From NCBI GenBank assembly GCA_021234155.1, contig JAJEKV010000072.1, positions 5,123,620-5,187,619 on the forward strand: a stretch of 64,000 nt of DNA, read 5' to 3'. The notes beneath the pieces were generated by a model. That model was not told where the DNA came from and searched no databases. It saw only the letters and a program-made list of their open reading frames with translations. This document shows, in pieces, positions 24,522 through 34,126 of this stretch; positions within the stretch are counted from its first letter, which is position 1; every line of letters starts with the position of its first letter. Origin of the DNA: Isoetes taiwanensis (lineage: Eukaryota > Streptophyta > Lycopodiopsida > Isoetales > Isoetaceae). The position numbers and the translations under genes are program-made.

Positions 24522-25132
24522 ATCGAAGTGCTTGAAGCTCTAGAAACTGGAATTAGACTCTGTTGCAGCTCGAGAAGCTCGGGTGAATCTCGAGAAGCTC
24601 GAGAAGCTCAAATCGAGTCGGAATTATTGTAAACAGGCCGGAAATGAAGTAGGATAGCTCGGAATGCAGGTAGCGCTAGAGAAATTTGGATCGCTTGAGA
24701 GATCGCTCAAGAAGAGTGCTTCGGTTTCGGAAGGCGCTCGAAGCAAAACTTCTGGAAGAAATTAGAAATGAAAAAATGAGATTCAAATTAGATTGGAATA
24801 AAAAAATGTAATTATTACACGGGTCGTACAAAAAATTAATGAATAGACGCCCGCCATTGAAACCATGTATTACCCTTATCATTGTTTAGAAAAACAAGAA
24901 AATGAATCCTGCCCATAATTTAAAATTTAAAAACTTTTAGCCCGCCCGCGAATATCCCTTTCCCCAACTACTTTTCAATCATTGGCCTGTACTAGCCGTC
25001 TATTTTAAAAATGCCTGCCTTTTAATTTGTGTTCTTGGCCTCGCATTGGATCATAGAATTTGTGTTTCTCTAATGCGCCTAGAGAAACACAAGAACTATG
25101 TTTTCATTACAGTGTTCTAATTCGAATTTGGG
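24522..25132. other. Region between divergent ParB-like and DUF8039-like genes
   Basis: About 600 bp separates the two presumed 5' ends, so it could act as a bidirectional promoter. At about 24569-24612 the word CTCGAGAAG or a close variant recurs four times upstream of the ParB-like start. No TATA box stands out. Confidence 0.35.
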
Positions 25133-25545
25133 ATGTCGCCAAGAAGGAAGCTTGCTGAAGCGCTGGATCAGGCTACCGAATCTCAGGTAGTTCTTCTATC
25201 AAAGTGAGTGCATTAAGGCACCATGACTCGTGCAACCTAATTAACAAAGCTTTGCAGGTCGAGGAAATGAGCAATCAAGCAGGAGAAATAAAATTTTCCA
25301 TTGGAGAAGCATGCTTCTTGTTAGCAGAAAACAGGAAAGATGTCATTGGCAAGGGCATTGTTGATAACATGGCACCAACTACAGCATGCCATGGAGTGCC
25401 CTTGGGACCCTGATTATATTAGAATTAGATTGACAGACTGCTTTGCTGCCACTCATCCATTACAAAGACCACATGCAGGAGCAGAAACACTTGGAGAATC
25501 AGTAGGAAGTTTCTTGGCTTGGCCAACAACACTACTCAGAGAGAT
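25133..25545 (+). pseudogene. DUF8039-like transposon protein fragment
   Basis: Exon 1, 25133-25186 (MSPRRKLAEALDQATESQ), ends at a GT donor. Exon 2 starts at 25258 after TTTGCAG. It holds NRKDVIGKGIVDNM, CHGVPLGP and, after a 1-nt shift near 25408, DYIRIRLTDCF and LGESVGSFLAWPTTLL. The order HGVPLG, then 'IRV', then 'VGSFIAWP' is characteristic of the domain (DUF8039) found near the C-terminus of proteins in many plant En/Spm-type transposons. The transposase core is absent. It is divergent from the ParB-like gene. Confidence 0.55.
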
Positions 25546-25754
25546 ATGTACTAAAAAATTTACTGTAGCACTGTTGCTCTTTACTGTAGCTACTGTAGCA
25601 TATTTCACGTGTCACCTTTTCATGTGCTACTCACATGCATACTCGTATGTCTACACAATAATGCTGCTACTGTATTGCTCCTGCTATAAATATGAGTTCC
25701 TCTCAGTGGCAGCGCATTAGTCATGTCCCGCAATCCGATCACATCCTGTTCTAA

Positions 25755-26018
25755 TTGCAATTGTCGATCTACCTGTCACCGGCTCCAAAATATGTGGATT
25801 CCATCATTTGCTCCATGAACTATTCTGAAATTTATAGATGCCAGCAGAGGGGCTTGGAACTCGATCCTTGGTTGCAGGGAGTTGCAATGGCCTCTGCTAG
25901 AAGTTATCCTGATACATATAAGGTTTTCATCCACCTTGTATGGGTTCCAGAGCATGGTGTTTATGAAGTTAAGAGAGTGATCATGCCACCTGCTCATGAT
26001 GAGCCTAGTTGGTGAAAG
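25755..26018 (+). other. Open frame downstream of the DUF8039-like fragment
   Basis: An 86-codon frame containing LELDPWLQGVAMASARSYP and VPEHGVYEVKRVIMPP, ending before a run of AT-rich sequence. The regular composition suggests it may be the C-terminal part of the same gene, but I do not recognise the domain. Confidence 0.3.
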
Positions 26019-26196
26019 AATTGTCCTCTTCTTTTGTAACTGCCATGGTTTTTCCTTGTTGAATAAAAAGTCGCCTACATCCAGGCAAGAACTTGATTTA
26101 AAGTGACTCTGTAGTAGTTTTTTGGGTTAATTAACTAAATGTAATATGTATAGTAAATCTAACTATGAAGTGAATTTTATAGAACATATTAATCTC

Positions 26197-27075
26197 TCGC
26201 GCTCAGCGCGAGAAGAAAAGACTCGCGCCCAACGCAAGAAGAACAAAAACTAGAAATAACCTAACCACAGTTGACAAATTGTGAAAGTAAAAAAGTTTTT
26301 TATTCCAAAAAATATATACAACAGAGCTTTATAAAAGTTATTCTGGTAAGATTGGTAGCAGTGGTGTAGGATCAATAATTACTGTCCTCTGTCCAATGTA
26401 ATCTAGTCTATCTGGGTCCAGGTTTGTCATCATCAACAGGCAGTTCATTTTGGCCTCTAGCATTCCTGAATGGTGGGTCCTCATACTCTCTAACAAGTCT
26501 CTTTGTCCAGGTTTCAGGATTAAGAAATGGCTCAAAACAAATCTAATGCCAATAGATGCAGCTGCATGGAGGACTACTTTTGCAATCTAGGCATTAAATC
26601 GGCTTATATTAAGCCTACCACTTGCTGCACTGCACTTCCACATCCATCTAGAGACATGGAGGAGACGGTCGAACTTGTTCACCAACCTGTTGAAATCCCT
26701 AAACAGTGTTGCTTCTGGAATAACTCTATGAAGTGCCCTGTCCCGAGCTTTGGTGAGGCTCAAGGCCAAGCCTCGCTCGTGCACATGACCACGGTTGGTA
26801 GCATCGACATGCACAAAACCAGTTTCATAACCCATTGACCTAAAAAACAACCGCAGAGATTGGAATAGCGAAATGATATTTGTACTGATTCAACAAATAC
26901 GAAATTGGAAATGTGCTATGAAATGGGATATCTGCTGACGTGTCCAAATGGGATACTTTTGTATGAGTCATGCCCAGCGCGACATATCTGTATTTGGTAA
27001 ATTAATATAACTTTCTTATGTATTTTACAAAATTATGGTCCATACGTGTCGCCCGCACTATCGTGCATAGCGCGG
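26197..27075. repeat. Palindromic 15-mer cluster III (four copies)
   Basis: Copies at 26197-26211 (TCGCGCTCAGCGCGA), 26223-26237, 26968-26982 and 27061-27075 (TCGTGCATAGCGCGG). They lie on both sides of the unrecognised minus-strand gene at 26338-26850 and upstream of the DUF7869-type gene, again outside coding sequence. Confidence 0.7.
26338..26850 (-). pseudogene. Unrecognised gene with one in-frame stop
   Basis: A single minus-strand frame runs from about 26850 (MGYETGFVHVDATNRGHVHE) to a stop at 26338 (end PTPLLPILPE), broken by one in-frame TAG near 26590. Segments RALHRVIPEATLFRDFNRLV and HHSGMLEAKMNCLLMMTNLD look like conserved protein, but I cannot name the family. The start is unclear, because an upstream exon may exist. 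It is flanked on both sides by GC-rich palindromes, which ties it to the same accessory unit as the ParB-like gene. Confidence 0.45.
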
Positions 27076-27192
27076 TGCAGGCATTGTATAAATATTTCAT
27101 TTATTGTTATTGCATACAATACTATGTTTTCCTCAACCTTTTCTCTAATTTTCAAATTTCTCATGAAGCTAGTGCTGGGGAACTATGTGATT

Positions 27193-27437
27193 AAGAACCT
27201 CGAGCAGAGAAGAATGATGCTGATTACATGGATGTGGAAGAGATTAATATAAATAAGAATGAACAGCTACCTGAAGCAAATGCAGAAAATATTAAAAACC
27301 CAGCTGGAGCTAACGAGGAAAGAAGAATAGTAGTTTCCAGATTAACATGGAAGGATGAAGTGATTTTACATCATCAGTGCAATAGAGGAATTGTTGATGA
27401 AGGTGTGCTTATACTATGGGATCCTATGAAGCCAAAG
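27193..27437 (+). pseudogene. DUF7869-type gene, 5' part (interrupted by LINE)
   Basis: Reads MDVEEININKNEQLPEAN, then RRIVVSRLTWKDEVILHHQ and EGVLILWDPMKPK, and stops abruptly where the LINE 5' end begins. The frame continues on the far side of the LINE at 31881-31935 (NGQAIGDDFVGVSISSI) and, past element A, at 52187 (LHNFSVELKDKHCYAC). These three pieces are one gene split by two insertions. The N-terminal start is not resolved: a TAA lies just upstream near 27191, possibly in an intron. Confidence 0.6.
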
Positions 27438-27611
27438 CATCCCTGCCGAAGTCGGCGCCGCCAATCGCTTGATCATTTTACTATATGTGTGGGCGCAGTT
27501 AGGGCGCCGTTTTTGAGCGCACAGGTTGCAAGGTTAACATAGGTCGTACAGGGCTCTACCATCGGTCTGCACAGGTCGGAAACACAGCTGCAACAAGTCG
27601 GAGGGGCAACC

Positions 27612-28378
27612 ATGCCACCGAAAAAGACTCCTCAACAAAAGGAGAAAACTGGAGAGGAAGACAATGGGGAGCTTCTTGGTTTGATCAAGCAGCTTCTAAC
27701 TGAAATGAAAGAAACAAAAGAAGAGGTGAAGGCAGCAAGACAGGAAATCGGGAACCTGCAGCAGCAATTAAAAGATGAAATGAAAGCTTCCAGGCATGAG
27801 ATTGGCGAATTTAAGCACGAAATAGAAAACCTGAAGAGTAAACTTGCAGATATAGAATTTGACCAGGGGCAACCAGATGAATATAGCACTCCATGTTCTT
27901 CTGAGCAAATGGTAGCAGCAATCACCTCAAATATTGAGAGTAGGGTTTCTTCCTTATTTGCTCAAGGACAAGAGAGAATTTCAGAGCAAGAGGATCGATC
28001 TGCAAGGGCTAAGAACATTGTGGTTGCTGGGCTTCCAGAAGATGAAGGAGAAGATGTAAGTCACGTAGTGTCAATGAATTCTTTAAAAATACCATGCATC
28101 TTGTGGATCCTGGTGTCCTTTATAGTAGAAGGATCGGGAAACGAATTGAGGGGAGAAGCAGACCGGTACTTCTTAAATTTGGTAGCCTTGACTCTAAAGT
28201 AAGAATTTTGCAGCACAGAGGGCACTTGAAAGGAAATAGGATTTGGCTCAATGATGATTTGACAGTACAGCAGCAAAAAGAGAGGAAACAACTATTGGAT
28301 GAACTTAAAAAGCTGAAATATGAAGGTAAAAATGCATATATCATCAACAACAAATTGGTGATCAGGAACAAAGAATAG
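27612..28378 (+). pseudogene. LINE D ORF1 (coiled coil plus RRM-like, frameshifted)
   Basis: Begins MPPKKTPQQKEKTGEED. A strongly heptad-like coiled coil follows (residues about 30-95, e.g. QEIGNLQQQLKDEMKASRHE), then ARAKNIVVAGLPE. After a frameshift near 28060 the RRM-like part reads RPVLLKFGSLDSKVRIL, GNRIWLNDDLT and AYIINNKLVIRN. The layout is like L1-type 'transposase 22' ORF1p or CR1/L2-type ORF1 and lacks the CCHC knuckle and DUF4283 of the usual plant L1 ORF1. It presumably packages element RNA. It ends in TAG at 28376, in the same frame as ORF2. Confidence 0.7.
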
Positions 28379-28387
28379 GGATGCAAG

Positions 28388-31300
28388 GCCCTCAAGTGTC
28401 TGGTATGGAATATACATGGCATGAATGAATCAAAAATTCTGAGTAATGTAAGAATGTTCATGGATTATGATATTCTAGCTTTTGTAGAAACCTGGGAACA
28501 CGAAGTAAATAGGCTTTTGGATATACCAGGATTTCGACTGCTTGATTCTGTCTGGAACACAAAAAGCAAGAGCACAAGAGGTTGGGGTGGGATTGCTTGT
28601 TATGTTCGAGATACAATACATGGGAAAGTAACCATCGCTAGTGCAGATTATCACAAACAGTATATCTGGTTGAAAATTATACAAGAACAGATGGATATTT
28701 ACTTGGCAGTAGTATATTTTGCTCCGCTAGATCCATTACCTGATGTAATTTGCTCCATGGAAGGTCTCAGTGCAGAAGACCCTTTTATGCACTTGGCTCA
28801 TGATATTTCAAGGTATAGGCAGCTCGGTTATGTATTCATAACAGGGAACCTGAATGGTCGAACTGGATCTAAACAAGCGGCGTTGCTCTCCAATGAAGGT
28901 AACCCATTGTGGTTGCAAGAACACATAAATGATACTGATTCATGCCCGCGCAAATCAGCAGATCCTGTTTTGAATAAGATGGGACAACATGTGACTGCTC
29001 TATGCGAGTCATTTAACTTCATTATCTTCAATGTCATTACAAGATTCCCTGAAACTATGCGCAACACATGCCATCAACCAAATGGGAGTAGCACATCGGA
29101 TTACTTGCTTGGAGATCCTGAAGCAGTTGATAAAATCATGAACTTTCGAGTTTTGGACAGGAATCTGGACTCCGATCATTCCCCATTGGAGATTTCTATG
29201 AAGAAGAAGAAGAAGAAGAAGAGATTTTAACGTCACGCCACAAGGCAGCGTCCTATCGGACATGTGACACTTTACAACACACCCAGATGGGTCCTGCCCC
29301 CACCACTTTACATTGCTGAAGTGGGTCCTCCCCCCACCAACTTTACATTGCATGGCCACTTTCACAACGAGGCGTTGAACCCGTGACCTTGGGTATGACA
29401 AAAGCCTATCAGAAACCTTGTGCACTTATTTCGCCTGCAAGATTGAAAGTAACGTATAAAAAAGCAAGTGAGTATAAATTGGCATTGGAGCAAAAAATAG
29501 AAAATATACAATTGTCTTCTGGGACCTTAGATGAGAAGCAAAAAAGCCTTGTAAATCTAATCTTAGATGTGGCTCAAAACATTTTTGGCACAACAAAGCC
29601 AAAAAAGCCAGATTGGTTCAGGAATAAATGGTTTGACTTTGAATGTAGACAAGCAAAAATGAGGTGCAGAAATTCTCAGGATCCACTTCTGGCTAAGCAG
29701 TATAAAAGAATAATTAAGGCAAAAAAACAGAAATGGTATCGAGACCATCAGGAACAGGCTATACTTGATATTGAATTGGAACCAAAGAAATTTTGGAATT
29801 GCTCAAAAAAAAAACTTTCTCTTGGAAATATACAAAGGGAAGATCTCTTGGCATGGGTCACAGAATTGTATACTGTGCCTCAAATTGACCAGATAATATC
29901 CGGAGGAGAGGCGCATCCTATTTTTACTATCTCAGATGTACAGGAGGCTCTTAAAAAAATGCAAAATGGGTGCGCAAGTGACTCAATGGGCATCTCCATT
30001 GAACTCTTAAAGTGGGGAGGAAAGCATCTTCATGCAATACTTGCTGATTTGTGCAATGAAAGCCTGCTTCGTGGTGGATTCCCAAAAGATTGGTGTTTGA
30101 ACAGGGTCACCCCAATATTTAAAGCAGGCGACAAAGATGAAGTAAGGAATTATAGAACAATTTTGATTTCTAATATCTTTGCTAAACTCTTTGCAGCGAT
30201 GCTGGAGAAAAAGATCTCATGTTGGGCGGATGATTCAAACAGCAGAGCATTCACCCAGGCGGGATTTAGAAAGGAGCATTCTACACTGGATCATTTGGCC
30301 ACTCCGCGGGTTATAAATGAGGGGGCAAAAGGTTCCGGTAACAAAAGATATTTGGCTTTGATTGATTTGGCAAAAGCTTTCGACAGGGTAAACAGAAATG
30401 ATCTCGCATTAAGACTTGATGAACTGCAAATTCCAAATGAGTTAAAACATGCGGTTGCTTGCCTCTATAAACAGGTTCTGGTTGAATTGTCCTTTCCATT
30501 TACAGGATCGGATCAGGTTGAGAATAATATAGGGTTCAAACAAGGATGTCCTTGCTCTCCCACGCTCTTTGGTTTACTTATTGACGAGCTTGAAAGTTGG
30601 TTAGCAAGGCTTGGTGGAGTAGGTGCACGGCTGGGAAGGTATGTACTCCAACTGCTGATGTTTGCGGATGACATTGTGTTGATTTCTCGAACTGCTAGTG
30701 GACTGCAACAGCATCTAGATGCTCTAGATGCTTTTTGTACTCATAGAAAATTCCAGGTCAATGTAAATAAGTCAAAGATCTTGGTTCTTGGAGGACGTGA
30801 TTCAACAGATTTTTTCATTGGGGGAATTACATTGCAAAAAGTTAATGAGTACAAATATTTGGGTATTGATGTGGCCAGCAACTATAGATGGAATCTTGCA
30901 GCCTCCAAACGTGCATCTGGAGGGTTGAGAGCTTTGTACAGCATGTTCCACCAATGTGCATCCAATAACTTTGATCATTGGCGACTGAGAAGGTTACTTT
31001 ATGGTGTACAAGTGAAACTGGTTGTGTTATATGGCTGTCCTATTTGGGGGCCATGGCTGTCCAAAAAGAGTTGGGATATAATAGAAAAAGTGCAAAAACG
31101 ATTCTTATTAGAAGAATTTGGAGCTAAAAGTCAGACCCCGTATTGCATGCTTTTGGCAGAGGCTGGATTTTTGCCACTTGAGGTAGAGGCTTTATGTCAG
31201 ACAATCAGTTATGTTAACAGAGTTTTCGCTATGGATTCAGATAGACTTCCACGTCTTGCACTAGAACAGTCAAGGGAGAAAGTGTGGTACTTTGATATTT

Positions 31301-31804
31301 TGAAATGGTCAGCCAAATGGTTGGGACATGGTATATGGCCGGAATCAATCAAATGCAAAGAAGTGTATGAGCAGGTTGCCAAGATAGTATTGAGGAAAAT
31401 GTGGCAAGTAGGTGTTGACGGGGACACCAAATGAGATCAATGATTTACATGAATATAAAGAGCAAGCATATCTCCTTACACATATTGACAGGAATAATCG
31501 GAAGACTATCTCCCAATTGAGATTGTCATCGCATACCCTTCATATAGAAATTGGTAGATGGAATGGCACTCCACGCTATAATAGGTATTGCCTTGGTTGT
31601 CTAGAATTGGAGATAGAAACAAAAAAGCATGCTTTTTTGGAATGCGCATCATATGTGCACTTAAGGGAGCAACATGGGGTTCATGCTTCTACATTGAAAG
31701 AACTTCTAAGTATGCCAACTCATAAGTTGAGTTCCTACCTGAAGGATATAATGATGTTATTTGAAATTATGTCAGACTTTGAAACCTGTAACGTTCTAGA
31801 ATGA
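28388..31804 (+). pseudogene. LINE D ORF2 (endonuclease and reverse transcriptase, disrupted)
   Basis: Order: AP-type endonuclease (LVWNIHG, VETWE, FITGNLNGRTG, SDYLLGD, SDHSPLE) to about 29196; a SINE insertion; reverse transcriptase from about 29399 to 31430 (QAGFRKEHSTLDH, LIDLAKAFDRVN, GFKQGCPCSPTLF, FADDIVLIS, YKYLGIDV). A frameshift near 31420 is followed by a C-terminal Cys/His segment (RYCLGCLELEIETKKHAFLEC) ending at 31804. The endonuclease motif usually written GDFNARTG is GNLNGRTG, so the Asp is replaced by Asn. There is no RNase H domain. The first ATG in frame lies inside the WNIHG block at 28421. Confidence 0.8.
29202..29393 (-). mobile_element. 5'-truncated SINE with (CTT)n tail
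   Basis: A 192-bp insertion between the endonuclease and RT parts of LINE D ORF2, flanked by the direct repeat TATGA (29197-29201 and 29394-29398). On the minus strand it starts CCCAAGGTCACGGGTTCAACGCC, which includes a tRNA-type B box (GGGTTCAACGCC), and ends in about seven CTT units (AAG on the plus strand). The A-box half is missing, so it is 5'-truncated. The body contains two similar runs ending in GTAAAGT. Confidence 0.6.
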
Positions 31805-31935
31805 GCGCTTAACTCTGTACATATTTGCCATAGAGGCCTGGGGGCCTAAAATGGCTTGATAATATTAAATTAAATTAAATTATAATGGACAGGCTATTGG
31901 TGATGACTTTGTGGGAGTCTCCATTTCTTCAATAC

Positions 31936-32456
31936 TGTAACGACCATACAGATATTCGTATCATACGAACATTATACTCATATGTACAAAAGATGGTCGT
32001 CACACGGATGCAAAAGAATAGTTGCACAAGACAAGGTTTGAACTCGCAACCTTCCAGTTGCAAGTCATACACCTTTGCCAAGTGCACTACCAATATTTGT
32101 TGAAAACATTCTGTCACGTCTTTCTCATATGTGGGACTATCTCCAGGAGGTTCTAGAATATTCTAGAACCTAAATGCATTGCGCGACACTTGGCGCGATC
32201 TCATCCATTGGAGTGGTGCGATCCTAACCGTTGGCTTAGATATATAAGGAGGCACCTCCTTCTTGTCGAACCATTCCGGTTCAATGCCAGTCTTGAGCCT
32301 TCTAGGCATCTGTCTCGTGTTCCTGCTTACCTTTGGGCCATTGTATTCTTGATTCTTGTTCGTATATCAGATTCTTTGCCGATCTTGGCATATTTCTTTC
32401 GTATTTCTTGCGTACTGTCCACGTATTTTTTCTTGTTTTCGAGTAGGTTCATGACA
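31936..32456 (+). repeat. Element A 5' LTR with embedded tRNA-like segment
   Basis: 521 bp, TGTAA...TGACA. A TATA-like word (ATATATAAGG) lies near 32239. At about 32035-32091 the minus strand reads like a tRNA: GGTAGTGCACTTGGC (D-arm/A-box-like) and, after some 30 nt, GGTTGCAAGTTCAAACC-like B-box sequence. The same segment is in the 3' LTR, so it predates this insertion. No standard primer-binding site follows; the next bases are gtttgaaccggaatccc. Confidence 0.85.
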
Positions 32457-32537
32457 GTTTGAACCGGAATCCCTTACCAGTTCTTGCCTGCTCTGATCCT
32501 AAGCATTTTTTTGCTCGTATTTGGTGATTTTATATCT

Positions 32538-33446
32538 ATGGAGGAGGTTTCGACGTTATTACAGCAGGTCCAGTAGCTTGTTCAAGTATGCCAGCAGTTG
32601 TAGTTGGACAATAAAGAGCTTAAGGAACGTGTTGCTTCACATGAATCTGCTTCTAGTTCTGGATTGAGGCTATCAGAGACTAAGATCAGCCTGCCAGAAA
32701 AGTTTGACGGCACTCGGTCCAAGCTCCGTGGTTTTTTGAATCAGATCAGGCTTGTGATTCAGCTCCACCCTCATAGATATCCCACGGCCCAGGAACAAGT
32801 TGGGCTGATTGGTTCTCTCCTCACAGGGCCAGCTCTAAGTTGGTTTGCCCCTTTATTGGAGAAAGGAGCCTCAGAGTTGCAAGATTTTGTTGTGTTCACT
32901 GCAGAGCTCGAGGCATGCTTTGGAGACACTGATCGTCAGTGCACAGCAGTCACAAAACATTGCAATCTAAGGCAAGGCTCTCGCCCAGCTTCAGTATATG
33001 CGTCAGAATTTCGTCAAATTGTGGTAGATACTGCCTGGGATAATGTTGCACTTCGAGATTGTTTCCGAAGGGGGTTACGTGAGGATGTTAAGGATATATT
33101 GTTGTCTATGGAAGATCCTCAGACTCTGGAAGAAGCCATCAGATTTGCAGTTCGATGTGATAACCAGCTCTTCGAACGTAGGCAAGAGAGACGTAGTCAG
33201 GTCTTCCCAATCACACAAACGCCTGTAGCTACGCCCTCCCCGGTCTCATCAATGGAATCCAGCAGGTTAGGACCTGAGCTTATGCAGATTGATCGGGCAG
33301 TTCGAGGACCTTTATTTGCCACCGAGAAGCAGCAGCGGAGAGAGGCTAACCTTTGCCTCTACTGTGGAGGAGCTGGCCATATTGCTCGTGGATGCCCGGT
33401 GAAGTGCCCAAGTCAGTCGGAAAACTTCAGGGGCCGGTCCGAGTAG
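32538..33446 (+). pseudogene. Element A gag
   Basis: A start at 32538 (MEEVSTLLQQVQ) is in frame with the main ORF but has two TAG codons (CAG to TAG type) before 32604. The capsid region includes KFDGTRSKLRGFLNQIRLVI and GPALSWFAPLLE, and a retroviral-type zinc knuckle CLYCGGAGHIARGC follows near the end. Gag shells and packages element RNA. It ends a few bases before the insertion point of element B, which separates it from the pol region that resumes at 47710. Confidence 0.8.
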
Positions 33447-33457
33447 TAGGGGTCTCT

Positions 33458-34086
33458 TGTTACGGCTTAACGCCGGCTAGGGGGAGCGGCTCAGGCTCGA
33501 CTCAGTAGAAAGAAAACATGTTTAAAGTTAGAAGATAAGATGTCAAGGGTTAGATTAGAACTTAAGTTATAAATTTGATGTTAAAGGTTAGTTAACATCT
33601 AAAAGCTTTTAAACAAAATGTGAGTCAATGAAATAAAGGTTGCGGTTGATAACGGGTCGCAAGGTCCTATATTCGAACGGACCATAGCAGAGCAGCCGAA
33701 CAATCCCGAAAAGGGTCGATCCGATTCAGTTAAAGGCCGAATCTTGTGGTCGAATTGCCTTTTCCTATAATTATCTACCGATTATAATCAGATATTCTGA
33801 AAAAGGGTGATCCGGATTAAAGGTCCGATCTTGCCATATAAATATAACGGCTGCCTCTGTAAGAAATCATTCCAGCCTGCTTAGCTCTGAAATCCTTGGC
33901 CCACTCCTGATAGCAGTTCTAGAGTCTTGAGTGATGAAGTTCTGAGTAGATTTGAGTCAAGCAAGATAACGATTTCTTGTTGGAAAAATCTGAGCCCGGT
34001 TGGGTGGATTACTTCTCTCCTAAAGATTGGAGCGCAGCTACTTTAGTTTCAGTTGTTTGAGTTGTTCTAGATTGATTGTTGTATCA
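33458..34086 (+). repeat. Element B 5' LTR
   Basis: 629 bp. It contains TATAAATATAACGG near 33836, a likely core promoter. Compared with the 3' LTR it shows scattered substitutions and lacks an insertion of a few nucleotides (about 7-10) present there near 47357-47367. Confidence 0.92.
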
Positions 34087-34090
34087 AATT

Positions 34091-34102
34091 TGGTATCAGA
34101 GC
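34091..34102 (+). promoter_or_regulatory. Element B primer-binding site (tRNA-iMet)
   Basis: TGGTATCAGAGC, complementary to the 3' end of plant initiator methionine tRNA, lies 4 nt after the 5' LTR. Confidence 0.9.
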
Positions 34103-34126
34103 CAGCCCGCTCTTGAACCTGTGACG

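Larger units (their letters stand above)
27438..31880 (+). mobile_element. LINE D (non-LTR retrotransposon with coiled-coil ORF1)
   Basis: The unit has a 5' UTR (about 27438-27611), ORF1, ORF2 with endonuclease and reverse transcriptase, and a 3' end made of TTAAA/TTAAAT repeats (about 31865-31880) in place of a plain poly(A). It is inserted in the DUF7869-type gene. The borders were placed where that gene's frame stops and resumes; I could not identify a target-site duplication. A SINE has inserted into it at 29202-29393. Both ORFs carry frameshifts, so it is inactive. Confidence 0.75.

Noticed and set aside
28421-29230. Endonuclease ORF ending in a poly-lysine tail
   Set aside because: The lysines are translation of the SINE (AAG)n tail, not part of the endonuclease.
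32170-32215. GC-rich words GCGCGACACTTGGCGCGAT in element A LTRs as further members of the 15-mer palindrome family
   Set aside because: The spacing between half-sites is longer and the centre differs; treated as unrelated.
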